Below the pieces are notes generated by a model, which made no database searches, had not been told where the DNA came from, and worked only from the letters and a program-made list of their open reading frames with translations. DNA of 64,000 nucleotides from Croceibacterium_A sp044506885. GTDB lineage: Bacteria; Pseudomonadota; Alphaproteobacteria; Sphingomonadales; Sphingomonadaceae. The stretch spans positions 13,370 through 77,369 of the forward strand of contig JBIQKC010000009.1 of assembly GCA_044506885.1 (NCBI GenBank), in the 5' to 3' direction. A program made the translations under genes and the position numbers. Below are positions 44,585-56,906 of the stretch, piece by piece; the stretch's first letter is position 1, and every line of letters starts with the position of its first letter.

Positions 44585-45265
44585 TCACACGCCGATCCAT
44601 GAGACGATGGCCATGAACTGCGCCTCCACCCACATGGCGGGCGGCAGCACGACCCGCTCGACAATGCCGAGCCCAGGGAACAGCCACGGGATAACGACGA
44701 GCAGCAACAGCAGCAGCGGAAAGCCGAACGGGCGCAGCCGATCGTAAGCCGCAGCGGCGCGTTCCGGCAGCAGGCCCTCGACGATATGCGAGCCGTCGAA
44801 GGGCGGAATCGGCAACATGTTGAACAGCGCCAGAAAGATGTTGATCATGATGAAGTATTGCAGCGCCACCGCGGCGAAACCGCCAAGCGCGCCGGGATCG
44901 GGCAAGCCGCGCATCATCAGGCCGAGCACAACCGCGCCGATGGTGGCGAGAACGATGTTCATGCCCGGCCCGGCGGCCGCCACGGCCATCATGCCGAAGC
45001 GCGGATTGCGCAGGCGCTCCCTGATCACGGGCACGGGCTTGGCCCAACCAAACGCCGGCAGCCCCGCCAACAGCAATCCCCCCGGAACCAGCAAAGTGCC
45101 GACAGGGTCGACATGGCGGATGGGATTGAAACTCAGCCGCCGCTGTTCCTGGGCCGTAGGGTCACCGAGAGCGAGCGCTGTCCAGCCATGGGCAACCTCG
45201 TGAAACACGATAGCGATGACGAGCGCGGGAATCACCGCAAGCGCAATAAGCAGGGTTTCGTCCAT
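44585..45265 (-). CDS. Site-2 protease family membrane metalloprotease
   Basis: A 226-aa integral membrane zinc protease of the compact S2P group. HEVAHG (HExxH, about residues 22-27) lies in the first membrane helix and the third ligand region NMLPIPPFDGSHI near 150-162 (NxxPxxxxDG). About six hydrophobic segments are present. There is no PDZ domain, so it is not RseP, which is larger. Its substrate is unknown. It is inserted within the translation-gene cluster, 40 bases after the DUF6491 gene. Confidence 0.92.
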   Translation of the reverse strand: MDETLLIALAVIPALVIAIVFHEVAHGWTALALGDPTAQEQRRLSFNPIRHVDPVGTLLVPGGLLLAGLPAFGWAKPVPVIRERLRNPRFGMMAVAAAGPGMNIVLATIGAVVLGLMMRGLPDPGALGGFAAVALQYFIMINIFLALFNMLPIPPFDGSHIVEGLLPERAAAAYDRLRPFGFPLLLLLLVVIPWLFPGLGIVERVVLPPAMWVEAQFMAIVSWIGV

Positions 45266-45304
45266 GCAGCGCTAGGTAGGTGCGCCGGGGCGGCGTGTCA
45301 CCTG

Positions 45305-45691
45305 TCAGTCGAGAGTGACCGGACTGCGCGAATTCACTTGCGGCGGCGCAGCCGAACGGCGGATGCTTTCGATCGAACAGTTCAGGCCTGTCCGCGGCTG
45401 GCTTACGCGCGTGAAGCGATCGATCCTGCCGCCGGGATTCCGGCTGTCGAACGACAGGGCATCGCTGGTCAGGCCGTTGTCCAGGCAGCCGTCGTTCAGT
45501 TCGATCCGGTACCAGCGGCCGGTCCGATGGCGGACGAAGATCACATCGCCCTTGCCGCGATGATATTCCCGGATACCGCCCGAAGGAATATCGGTTTCCC
45601 CGTCGGACACGCCCGGCAACGCCGCCGGAGCCGCCGCCGCGAGAGCGCCGGGCAGCAGGACCGCGATGGATGCGATTGCGAGGTTTCTCAT
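45305..45691 (-). CDS. DUF6491 family secreted protein
   Basis: A 128-aa protein with a signal peptide (RNLAIASIAVLLPGALAAAA). The mature part has the DUF6491 pattern: VIFVRHRTGRWYRIELNDGC, a FDSRNPGGRIDRFTRV segment and a second Cys (GLNCSIESI), so a disulfide is likely. Function is unknown; similar small exported proteins are common in sphingomonads. It sits between rbfA and the S2P gene on the same strand. Confidence 0.8.
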   Translation of the reverse strand: MRNLAIASIAVLLPGALAAAAPAALPGVSDGETDIPSGGIREYHRGKGDVIFVRHRTGRWYRIELNDGCLDNGLTSDALSFDSRNPGGRIDRFTRVSQPRTGLNCSIESIRRSAAPPQVNSRSPVTLD

Positions 45692-45748
45692 AGAGCGGCT
45701 CCCAAGGTCAGGAGAACACCACGCGAGCGTTGAATTGGCGCTGAACCG

Positions 45749-46153
45749 TCAATCCTCGCCCAGTTCGCCGAGGTCGCGGGCGACGCGCGGGTCGTTGAGC
45801 AGCCGTTCGATGCGGTCGGCCTCGTCGAAGCTCTCGTCGGCGAGGAACTTGAGCTTCGGCGCGAACTTGAGGCCGAGCCGCTGGGCGACTTCGCGCTGGA
45901 GATAGGCGGTGTTCCGGCGCAGCGCGGCGACGACTTCCTGTTCGTCGCCGCCGAGCAGCGGCTTGGCATAGACGCGCGCCTGGCGCAGATCGGGCGACAT
46001 CCGTACTTCGGTGACCGACACCGTATGCGCGCTCAGCGTATCGTCGTGGACCTGCTGGCGGGCGAGGATTTCGCTGAGCACGTGGCGGATGCGTTCGCCG
46101 ACCTTGAGCAGGCGGACCGACTGGTCGGCGGCGGAGTGGGGCTGACGGGACAT
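45749..46153 (-). CDS. rbfA: Ribosome-binding factor A
   Basis: A 134-aa RbfA. KH-type fold: RLLKVGERIRHVLSEILARQ, then VSVTEVRMSPDLRQARVY, and the end RLGLKFAPKLKFLADESFDE with EADRIERLLND. It binds the 30S subunit late in maturation and helps 16S processing in the cold. ATG 46153 is used; it lies six bases after the amidotransferase stop. In relatives rbfA follows infB directly; here two genes and a palindromic repeat separate them. Confidence 0.95.
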   Translation of the reverse strand: MSRQPHSAADQSVRLLKVGERIRHVLSEILARQQVHDDTLSAHTVSVTEVRMSPDLRQARVYAKPLLGGDEQEVVAALRRNTAYLQREVAQRLGLKFAPKLKFLADESFDEADRIERLLNDPRVARDLGELGED

Positions 46154-46158
46154 GGCCC

Positions 46159-46863
46159 CTAGATGCGATCCCTGAGCCACAGTGCAAGCATCTCGCGCCC
46201 CGCTTCCGCCAGTGCGGCGCGGTAGCGCGCGCCGTCGGCCCTGATTTGCGCCACGTCGAAGCCCGCCTGCGCCAGCTCGGCGGCATGACCGACAAGCCAG
46301 TTTTCCAGCGTTCCGCAGTCGGTTTCGGCGTGGAATTGCAGGGCGAGCACGTTATCCCCGGCCGCGAACGCCTGATGCGGACATTGCGCGCTCGACGCCA
46401 GCAGCGTCGCCCCGGCGGGCAGGTCGAACTGGTCGCCGTGCCAGTGGAGCACCGGCTTGCCTTCGAGCAGCGCCAGCGCGGACTTGCGGCCCGCGTCCGT
46501 CAGTGCGAGCGGCGAGAAGCCGATCTCCCTGGAGCTCATCGGCCCCACCCGCGCGCCGAGCGCGGTGGCGACGAGCTGCGCGCCGAGGCACACGCCTAGC
46601 AGCGGCTTTCCGGCGGCGATCCGCCGTTCGATCAGGCGTAGTTCGTCGGCGAGGAACGGATAGCGATCCTGCTGGTAAGCGCCGATCGGCCCGCCGAGGA
46701 CGATCATCAAATCGCCGTCGAGCGGATCGAGCGCGCCGAGATCCGCCACCGGCGCATCGACATAGTCGACGGTATAGCCGTTGGCGGCGAACCACGGCCC
46801 CCAGACGCCGAGATCCTCGAACAGGACATGGCGGATGGCGACGACGCTAGGGTCAGGACCCAT
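46159..46863 (-). CDS. Class I glutamine amidotransferase-like protein
   Basis: About 234 aa, GATase class I fold. The nucleophile elbow is PLLGVCLGAQLVA (Cys near 93), and the His-Glu pair is ALQFHAETDCGTLENW. It resembles stand-alone GMP-synthase-like amidotransferases (YfeJ/GuaA-like glutaminase) of unknown acceptor. The possible starts, ATG 46863 and GTG 46872, both lie within the palindromic repeat element, and there is no clear ribosome-binding site, so the repeat appears to have supplied or replaced the start region. Confidence 0.88.
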   Translation of the reverse strand: MGPDPSVVAIRHVLFEDLGVWGPWFAANGYTVDYVDAPVADLGALDPLDGDLMIVLGGPIGAYQQDRYPFLADELRLIERRIAAGKPLLGVCLGAQLVATALGARVGPMSSREIGFSPLALTDAGRKSALALLEGKPVLHWHGDQFDLPAGATLLASSAQCPHQAFAAGDNVLALQFHAETDCGTLENWLVGHAAELAQAGFDVAQIRADGARYRAALAEAGREMLALWLRDRI

Positions 46864-47010
46864 TAAATGCACGCTCGAGGTTTGAAGCGATTTTGTCCGG
46901 GGCGAGGAGGCAGGGTACGGGAATATGTCGATATTTCAAACCCTGCCGACGCTGCCCTGGGCAAAATCGGTCAAATCCCGCAGGGACGTCGAAATGGCTC
47001 CTGACCCTAG
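46847..47010. repeat. MITE-like 164 bp palindromic element
   Basis: Terminal inverted repeats CTAGGGTCAGGACCCATT (46847) and its complement AATGGCTCCTGACCCTAG (ending 47010) match at 17 of 18 positions. Inner arms also pair: GCGATTTTGTCCGGGGCGAG against the complement of GCCCTGGGCAAAATCGGTC, then GCAGGGT with ACCCTGC. The whole unit could form one long hairpin. There is no reading frame inside. The shape is that of a non-autonomous transposable repeat or a large REP-type palindrome. Its right end gives the TAG stop of the DUF1697 gene and its left end the start of the amidotransferase gene. Confidence 0.85.
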
Positions 47011-47549
47011 GCATCGGCATCCATTCTTTCGAGCATCCGCCCGATGGAGCGCACGTTGCGCGCGGTGGCGCGGCATTTGACGACCCCGGCCTTCTTCATC
47101 GCCGGATCGAGCATCGACCGCGCGACGCCGTCGACGAAATCGACGTAGAACTCGCGCTTGCCGGGCGCGAGGCGCTCGGGCCCGTCGTAGGTCCTGGCGA
47201 AAGCTTCGAACGCCTCGCGGTCAAGCTCGCCCGAAAGGAAGACAGTGTGGACGAACTTCGGTTCGCCGTCGGCCGCGAACGGGTTGTTCTCCACCGCCGC
47301 GGCAAGCTCCGCCCGGCTGCGCACGGCGGCGAAGCTGTCGATGCCGAAGCGGTTCTTCACGATGCCCGCGAGCCGCTGTTCCAGCCCGGCATCGGCCGCC
47401 GAAGGATGGTCGAACAGCACGTTGCCGCTGGCGACCACCGTGGCGACGTTGGCGAACCCCTCCGCCTCCAGCGCCGCCTTGAGATCGGCCATCTTCAGCC
47501 GGTTGCCGCCGACATTGATCGAGCCGAGCAAGGCGACGTAGCGGGGCAT
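47007..47549 (-). CDS. DUF1697 domain protein
   Basis: A 180-aa protein of the DUF1697 family: YVALLGSINVGGNRLKMADL, TVVASGNVLFDHPSAADAGL, and a conserved C-terminal part with GPERLAPGKREFYVDF and a final TARNVRSIGRMLERM (the TxRNxxT-like element). Function is unknown; the fold is small alpha/beta. It lies four bases after infB. Its TAG stop is the CTAG at the end of the palindromic element, so the original C-terminus may have been trimmed by that insertion; the last conserved motif is still present. Confidence 0.88.
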   Translation of the reverse strand: MPRYVALLGSINVGGNRLKMADLKAALEAEGFANVATVVASGNVLFDHPSAADAGLEQRLAGIVKNRFGIDSFAAVRSRAELAAAVENNPFAADGEPKFVHTVFLSGELDREAFEAFARTYDGPERLAPGKREFYVDFVDGVARSMLDPAMKKAGVVKCRATARNVRSIGRMLERMDADA

Positions 47550-47552
47550 GGG

Positions 47553-50078
<2,526 letters not shown>

Positions 50079-50133
50079 ACGCTCTCAATAGTCCTTCAGA
50101 ATGCAAACGTCGCCCGGCTTGTCCGAACGGCCC

Positions 50134-50832
50134 TCAGGCCGCCCGATCCACCCCGGCGCTATTCGGGTGCCCCAGAAAGTTCAGCAGACGCCGCAGCGGG
50201 GAGGCGACCCGCTCGGCCGATGCGCGATCGGCCAGCGCCAGATGGACGACATTGTCGCGGCCCAATGCCACAGACAGCGCCGCGCGGTCCAGTGGCAGGC
50301 GCAGGCCCGAAAGGCCACTGCCTTCCGCCTCGCTGCCGACGCGAAACGCCTGATCGAGCTTGCGGCTGCCGTCATCGCTGGCGTCGGCGGCGTGATAGAG
50401 CGCCGCGACCCTGCCCATCCGCGCCTCGCCCGCAATCCGGTCCGAACCCAAGATAAGGCGTCCGGTCCGCATTTCGAGCCCCAGCCGGTCGAGCAGCGCG
50501 CGCAGCAGGGCCTTTTCGGTCAGATCGGGCAGATCGTCGGGGATCGCCAGCGCGCCGGTCTTGAACGCGCGCGCCAGCGCCGCCTTCAGCTTGCCGTTCG
50601 CCAGCGCGCTTTCGAGCGCCGCGCGATCGACGCCGATCCACGCGCCCCGCCCCGGCGCTTTCGCCAGCGCGTCGGGCAGCACCCTGCCGTCGGGCGCGAG
50701 CGCGAGGCGCACCAGCGCGTCGCGGCCGCCGGCGGCGCCGGTGAGCACGCACCGCCGCTCGCCCCCGTCGCCGGGTTCGCGTGGTTCGGCGCTGTCGAGG
50801 TCGACTAGCGGCTCATTGCGAGGATTCCGCAT
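50134..50832 (-). CDS. YlxR (DUF448) / L7Ae-like RNA-binding protein
   Basis: A 232-aa protein. N-terminal YlxR domain: RRCVLTGAAGGRDALVRLAL, then GRGAWIGVDRAALESAL (the GRGAW signature). The C-terminal part (about 110-195) has the L7Ae-like pattern of two-domain alphaproteobacterial YlxR proteins (ILGSDRIAGEARMGRVAALY, then later a RVGSEAEG stretch). It probably binds RNA in the nusA-infB operon. The start overlaps the nusA stop by 20 bases. Confidence 0.9.
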   Translation of the reverse strand: MRNPRNEPLVDLDSAEPREPGDGGERRCVLTGAAGGRDALVRLALAPDGRVLPDALAKAPGRGAWIGVDRAALESALANGKLKAALARAFKTGALAIPDDLPDLTEKALLRALLDRLGLEMRTGRLILGSDRIAGEARMGRVAALYHAADASDDGSRKLDQAFRVGSEAEGSGLSGLRLPLDRAALSVALGRDNVVHLALADRASAERVASPLRRLLNFLGHPNSAGVDRAA

Positions 50833-52468
50833 CGGCGGCCTCCTCTACTGCGGGCGCTTCGGCCACCGGAGCGGCCTCTTCGTCCTCGAACCAGTGCGCG
50901 CGGGCGGCCATGATGACTTCGTTGCCCTGCTCTTCGGACAGGCCGAATTCGCCGAGCACCCCGCCCTTGTCCTCGGCGCGCTGCGGACGGCGCAGCGGCG
51001 GGCCGGCTTCGGGGTTGCGGCGGCGGGGCGCTTCGCGCTTCCTGGCGATCAGTTCGTCGGTGGCGAGATCGGCGAGGTCGTCGAGCGTCTTGATGCCCGC
51101 CTTGCCGAGCACCACCAGCATCTGTTCGGTCAGGTGCGGCATCTCCGCCAGCGCGTCCTCGACGCCCAGTTCGCGGCGTTCGGCGCGATGGGCCTCTTCC
51201 TGCCGGTCGAGCGCTTCCTGCGCGCGGCTTTGCAGCTCCTGCGCCAGATCCTCGTCGAAACCTTCGATCGAGGCCAGTTCCGCGAGGTCGACGTAAGCCA
51301 CCTCCTCCAGCTCCGCGAACCCTTCGGCCACGAGCAGCTGGCTCAGCGTCTCGTCCACGTCCAGCTCTTCCTCGAACATCTTCGAGCGCTCGGCGAATTC
51401 GCGCTGACGCTTCTCCGAGGCTTCGTCCTCGGTCATGATGTCGATCTGGCTTTCGGTGAGCTGGCTGGCGAGGCGCACGTTCTGCCCCCGGCGGCCGATG
51501 GCGAGGCTGAGCTGGTCGTCGGGCACGACGACCTCGATCCGCCCTTCCTCCTCGTCGAGCACGACGCGGCTGACCGTTGCCGGCTGCAACGCGTTGACGA
51601 CGAAGGTCGCCGTGTCCTCGCTCCACGGGATGATGTCGATCTTCTCGCCCTGCAATTCCTGCACCACCGCCTGCACGCGGCTGCCCTTCATGCCGACGCA
51701 GGCGCCGACCGGGTCGATCGAGGAGTCGCGGCTGATCACGCCGATCTTGGCGCGGCTGCCCGGGTCGCGGGCGGCGGCCTTGATCTCGATGATGCCGTCG
51801 TAGATCTCGGGCACTTCCTGCGCGAACAGCTTCTTCATGAACTCGGGATGCGCGCGGCTGAGGAAGATCTGCGGGCCGCGGTTGTTGCGCTCGACCTTCA
51901 TGATCCAGGCGCGCACGCGCTCGCCGACGCGGGCGACTTCGCGCGGGATCTGCTGGTCGCGGCGGATCACGCCCTCGGCGCGGCCGAGGTTGACGATCAC
52001 GTGGCCGAATTCGACCGACTTGATGACGCCGGTGATGATCTCTCCCGCGCGGTCCTTGAATTCCTCGAACTGGCGCTCGCGCTCCGCATCGCGGACCTTC
52101 TGGAAGATCACCTGCTTGGCGCTCTGCGCGTCGATGCGGCCGAGATCGACCGGCGGCAGCGGATCGACGATGAAATCGCCGATCGCCGCGCCCGGCTGGA
52201 GCTTTTCGGCCTGCTTGAGATCGACCTGCTTGAAGTAGTCCTCTACCTCCTCGACCACTTCGACCACGCGCCACAGGCGCAAGTCGCCGGTCACCGGATC
52301 GAGCTTGGCCCGGATGTCGTCCTCGGCGCCGTAGGGGCTACGCCCCGACTTCTGGATCGCCTCTTCCATCGCTTCGATGACGATCGCCTTGTCGATCATC
52401 TTCTCCGACGCGACGGAATTCGCGATCGCGAGCAATTCTGCCTTGTTGGCGGAAATCGGACTGGCCAT
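50813..52468 (-). CDS. nusA: Transcription termination/antitermination factor NusA
   Basis: A 551-aa NusA. N-terminal RNA-polymerase-binding domain (1-130), S1 (about 135-200, GEIITGVIKSVEFGHVIVNL), KH1 (RDPGSRAKIGVISRDSSIDP and VGACVGMKGSRVQAVVQEL), KH2 (LAIGRRGQNVRLASQLT), and two C-terminal helical acidic repeats (about 365-500). The ATG shares one base with the rimP stop. It regulates pausing, termination and antitermination. Confidence 0.97.
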   Translation of the reverse strand: MASPISANKAELLAIANSVASEKMIDKAIVIEAMEEAIQKSGRSPYGAEDDIRAKLDPVTGDLRLWRVVEVVEEVEDYFKQVDLKQAEKLQPGAAIGDFIVDPLPPVDLGRIDAQSAKQVIFQKVRDAERERQFEEFKDRAGEIITGVIKSVEFGHVIVNLGRAEGVIRRDQQIPREVARVGERVRAWIMKVERNNRGPQIFLSRAHPEFMKKLFAQEVPEIYDGIIEIKAAARDPGSRAKIGVISRDSSIDPVGACVGMKGSRVQAVVQELQGEKIDIIPWSEDTATFVVNALQPATVSRVVLDEEEGRIEVVVPDDQLSLAIGRRGQNVRLASQLTESQIDIMTEDEASEKRQREFAERSKMFEEELDVDETLSQLLVAEGFAELEEVAYVDLAELASIEGFDEDLAQELQSRAQEALDRQEEAHRAERRELGVEDALAEMPHLTEQMLVVLGKAGIKTLDDLADLATDELIARKREAPRRRNPEAGPPLRRPQRAEDKGGVLGEFGLSEEQGNEVIMAARAHWFEDEEAAPVAEAPAVEEAADAESSQ

Positions 52469-53028
52469 CAGTCGTCTGCCTTCTCTTCCTCGAGTGTTTC
52501 TTCGATTTCTTCGACCCCGCTCGTATCGAGCGGGCGGGTGGCGGCGATGAGCCTGTCCGTCAGGACCAGCTTCGCCGAATGAATGTTCGCCAGCGGCACG
52601 TCCACGCGCCCGGCCTTGCGGTCCTCTATGACGACGGTTTCGCCTTCGAGACCGCGCAGTTCGCCGCGCAGCTTGCGATGCTCTCCGACCGGCTCCTTGA
52701 GCGAGACATTGACGTCGTGCCCGGCCCAGTCGGCATAATCCTTTGCCCGCGTCAGCGGCCGGTCGATGCCGGGGGAGCTGACTTCGAGGTTGTAGGCCCC
52801 GCGCACCAGTTCCTCGCCCGCTTCCTCGATCGCGTCGATCCGGTCCGAGATGCGGCGCGAGAGCGCCATGCACTGGTCGACAACCAGTTGCCCGGTGGCC
52901 GGATCCTCCGCCATGACCTGCAACGTCCGCTCCTCGCCCGAACCGGAGAGCTTCACGCGCACCAGCTCGAAACCCAGGGCTTTCGCTTCGGGTTCGATCA
53001 CTTCGGTCAAGCGCGCGATGTCGGCCAT
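52468..53028 (-). CDS. rimP: Ribosome maturation factor RimP
   Basis: A 186-aa RimP. First domain: IEPEAKALGFELVRVKLSGS, then RISDRIDAIEEAGEELVRGAY, and the family signature LEVSSPGIDRPLTRAKDY, followed by the SH3-like second domain (RKLRGELRGLEGETVVIED). The C-terminal tail is acidic. It helps assemble the 30S subunit. ATG 53028 begins the conserved part; the operon promoter should lie in 53029-53256, shared with the divergent ABC genes. Confidence 0.95.
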   Translation of the reverse strand: MADIARLTEVIEPEAKALGFELVRVKLSGSGEERTLQVMAEDPATGQLVVDQCMALSRRISDRIDAIEEAGEELVRGAYNLEVSSPGIDRPLTRAKDYADWAGHDVNVSLKEPVGEHRKLRGELRGLEGETVVIEDRKAGRVDVPLANIHSAKLVLTDRLIAATRPLDTSGVEEIEETLEEEKADD

Positions 53029-53256
53029 GCACTTTCCATGTTGCGCCGCGCCAAAGCCGTTTCGGGCCGGCCCCCGAGGGCGCCAGCACCAGGCATTGTC
53101 ACGACAATGTCGGGATGAAGCGCCAGATAGGCGCGTCGCCGCGCGGATGCAACTCAAATTCTCCCTTTGCCGCGGTTCGGAATGCCAAGGCGCTGGACAA
53201 CATCCACCGGCAGCGCCACCGTTCGCGGATCGCGCCGCGTCGGGAGGGGAGCGCTT

Positions 53257-54183
53257 TTGAGCAGGACGGTTTTTCGTTTCGACAAGGTCTCCAAGCGGTT
53301 CGGCGATTTCACCGCCGTCCGGGAATTGAGTTTCGCGGTCGAGGAAGGCGGCGTGTTCGGCTTCCTGGGCGGCAACGGCGCGGGCAAGACCACGTCGTTG
53401 CGCATGGCGCTCGACATCATCCGCCCGAGCGAAGGGCGGATCGAAGTCCTGGGCGCCACGCCGAGCCGCGAGAACGCGCATGCGATCGGCTTCCTGCCGG
53501 AAGAACGCGGGCTGTACCGCACGATGAAAGTGCTCGACACGGTGGTCTATTTCGCACGGCTCAAGGGCATGGATCCGGCGGCGGCGCGCAAGGCGAGCCT
53601 CGACCTGCTGGAGCGTTTCGGGCTGGCGGACTGGGCGAAGAGCCAGGTCGGCAAGCTGTCGAAAGGCATGGCGCAGAAAGTCCAGCTCGCCACCGCGCTG
53701 GTCAATTCGCCCCGGCTGCTGCTGCTCGATGAGCCGTTTTCGGGGCTCGACCCGGTCAACCAGGCGATCCTGGAAGAATCGATCGTCGAGGCCGCGGGAC
53801 GCGGCGCGACGGTGATCTTTTCGACCCATGTCATGCAGCATGCCGAGCGATTGTGCGACCGGCTGCTGCTGCTTGCCAGGGGCCGCAAGGTGTTCGACGG
53901 CACGCAGGAGGAAGCGCGGGCGACGCTGCCGAGCCGGCTGACGCTGACCGCGCAGGCTTCCCCCGCCGCCCTGCCCGGCGTGGCGAGCGCGACGCCGCGC
54001 GGAAGCGCGGATCGCGGCTGGCGGGAGTTCGAGGTCGAGCTTGCGCCCGGCGAAAGCACCGGGGCGCTGCTCGAAACCTGCACCCGGCAGGGCTTCGGCC
54101 TGCGCAGCTTCGACATCGCCCGCCCATCGCTGCACGAGGTGTTCATCCATCTGGTCGGCGCGGATCAGGAGATCGCCCAATGA
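53257..54183 (+). CDS. ABC transporter ATP-binding protein (NatA-like)
   Basis: A 308-aa ATPase. Walker A FLGGNGAGKTTSLRM (about 36-50), signature KLSKGMAQKVQLATAL (about 134-149), Walker B LLLLDEPFSGLDPVN, H-loop FSTHVMQHAERL. The C-terminal DUF4162-like domain (about 215-308) is typical of Na+-efflux/ABC-2 exporters. The start is TTG 53257 with GGGAGGGGAGC before it; no ATG gives a better start. It overlaps the permease gene by ATGA. It probably powers export of Na+, drug or peptide. Confidence 0.92.
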   Translation: MSRTVFRFDKVSKRFGDFTAVRELSFAVEEGGVFGFLGGNGAGKTTSLRMALDIIRPSEGRIEVLGATPSRENAHAIGFLPEERGLYRTMKVLDTVVYFARLKGMDPAAARKASLDLLERFGLADWAKSQVGKLSKGMAQKVQLATALVNSPRLLLLDEPFSGLDPVNQAILEESIVEAAGRGATVIFSTHVMQHAERLCDRLLLLARGRKVFDGTQEEARATLPSRLTLTAQASPAALPGVASATPRGSADRGWREFEVELAPGESTGALLETCTRQGFGLRSFDIARPSLHEVFIHLVGADQEIAQ

Positions 54184-55697
54184 AAGACGTGCTCCTCGTC
54201 GCCGCGCGCGAGTTCCGCCAGATCGTCGCCACGCGGGGCTTCTGGATCATGCTGCTGATCGTGCCCGTGGCGATCGCGATCTCGATTTTCGCCACGCGGG
54301 CGCTGACGCCGAGTCCGGGCGCGGCCTATACGATGGTCGACGCCTCGGGCCGCTACGGCGAACGGATCGAACAGCGGCTCGAGCGCGATTACCAGACACA
54401 AGTGTTGCAGGAGCTTTCGGCCTACGTCGAACGCTGGAAGCTCGCCGAGGCGGATCCCGCCGCGCCCTGGGCGCAGCGCGGAAGCTGGCTCGTTCCCGCC
54501 GAAGTCGACCGCTTCATCGCGCAAGGCGGCGGAGAACCGGCGCTGGAGCGCCTGACGCCGCACCTGCCGCCGGGAGCATCGGAATTCGAGTTCCCCGACC
54601 GCCTCCACCATCGCGTCGACGCCCCGGCCGGCGTCCGGACCGACGAGGGGTACGAAGCCTTCGGCGAGGCGATAGGCCCGGCGCTGAAAGGCGATGTCGA
54701 GACGGCGGACGGCAAGAAGCGGCTGGCGCTGGCGATCTACATTCCCGAAGACTTCGGCGCGCCCGGCGCGCCGGTGCGGGTGTGGACCAACGGCGGCTCC
54801 AACTGGGGGCTGCTGAACGTCGTGCGCGAGGAGCTGACGGCGGAGATCCGCCTCGCCGCGCTCGAAGACCGTGGGCTGTCCCCCGAAGCGGCCGTGCAGG
54901 CGCAGTCGCTTTCCGCGCCGCTGGCGGTGACCGAGCCGCCCGCCGGCGAGGAGCGGGGAGTGTTCTCCACCCGCTCGATCGTTCCGCTGGCGCTGGTCTA
55001 TCTCCTGCTCATCACCGCCATGACCACCGGGTCGATGATGTTGCAGGGACTGGTAGAGGAACGGTCGAACAAGCTGCTCGAATCGGTCCTCGCCTGCATC
55101 CGCCCCGCGGCGCTGATGCACGGCAAGCTGCTCGGCCTCGGCGGCGTGGGGCTGACCATCGTGCTGGTCTGGGCGGGCTGCGCGGTCGCGGCCGGACTCA
55201 CCAGCACCGGCGCCTTCGCCGATGCGCTGCGCACCTCGCTGGAGAGCATCAGCGAGCCGTGGATGATCCCGGCGATGATCTTCTATTTCCTGAGCGGCTA
55301 CGTGATCGTTTCGATGCTGTTCCTGGCGATCGGATCGGTCAGCGATTCGATGCAGGACGCGCAGGCCTTTCTGGCGCCGGTGCTGATCGTGCTGATGTTC
55401 CCGGTGATGTTCATGATGCAGGCCGCGCTGAGCGATCCCGGCAGCGTTCTGGTGCACGTGCTGTCGTGGATTCCGTTCTACACGCCGTTCGCGATGCTCG
55501 CCCGGCTCGGCGCCGGTGTGTCGATCGCCGAAGTGATCGGCACGGTGGCGCTGCTGTGCGGGTTCATCGCCCTGCAACTGATCTTCATCGGCCGGTTGTT
55601 CGAATCCAGCGTGCTGAGTTCCGGCAAGCCGGGATGGCGGGACCTGCTGGCCAAGATGAAGGCGCGCCCGGCGGGGGGTCAGGGAGCCGGGGGCTGA
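54180..55697 (+). CDS. ABC transporter permease (NatB-like)
   Basis: A 505-aa membrane protein. One N-terminal membrane helix (FWIMLLIVPVAIAISIFA, about 21-40), a large periplasmic domain (about 45-270), then five C-terminal helices beginning VPLALVYLLLITAMTTGSMM. The conserved EERSNKLLESVLACIRPAAL segment is the ABC-2 coupling region. This layout matches NatB-type exporters. It is coupled to the ATPase gene and convergent with pspF, eight bases apart. Confidence 0.92.
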   Translation: MKDVLLVAAREFRQIVATRGFWIMLLIVPVAIAISIFATRALTPSPGAAYTMVDASGRYGERIEQRLERDYQTQVLQELSAYVERWKLAEADPAAPWAQRGSWLVPAEVDRFIAQGGGEPALERLTPHLPPGASEFEFPDRLHHRVDAPAGVRTDEGYEAFGEAIGPALKGDVETADGKKRLALAIYIPEDFGAPGAPVRVWTNGGSNWGLLNVVREELTAEIRLAALEDRGLSPEAAVQAQSLSAPLAVTEPPAGEERGVFSTRSIVPLALVYLLLITAMTTGSMMLQGLVEERSNKLLESVLACIRPAALMHGKLLGLGGVGLTIVLVWAGCAVAAGLTSTGAFADALRTSLESISEPWMIPAMIFYFLSGYVIVSMLFLAIGSVSDSMQDAQAFLAPVLIVLMFPVMFMMQAALSDPGSVLVHVLSWIPFYTPFAMLARLGAGVSIAEVIGTVALLCGFIALQLIFIGRLFESSVLSSGKPGWRDLLAKMKARPAGGQGAGG

Positions 55698-55704
55698 GGG
55701 GCGA

Positions 55705-56781
<1,077 letters not shown>

Positions 56782-56845
56782 TATTCACCATGTCGCTCTG
56801 ACCATGCCGCCGTGGCGGTGGCGCTTTTCCGGCATTTCCGCGATT

Positions 56846-56861
56846 TGGCACGCCCCTTGCT
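56846..56861 (+). promoter_or_regulatory. Sigma-54 promoter of the psp operon
   Basis: TGGCACGCCCCTTGCT matches the -24/-12 consensus (TGGCACG-N4-TTGCW) at every position. It lies about 45 bases before the first psp gene and points away from pspF, whose product is a sigma-54 activator. PspF-binding sites should lie just upstream, around 56782-56835. Confidence 0.93.
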
Positions 56862-56906
56862 ATTCAGGGGTCATCACATCGGGTTCACGCCAAGAGGACA
56901 ACGACC

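Noticed and set aside
50561..52582. A 673-codon plus-strand frame over nusA
   Set aside because: It is antisense to nusA and ylxR with no motif; the minus strand encodes all NusA domains in order.
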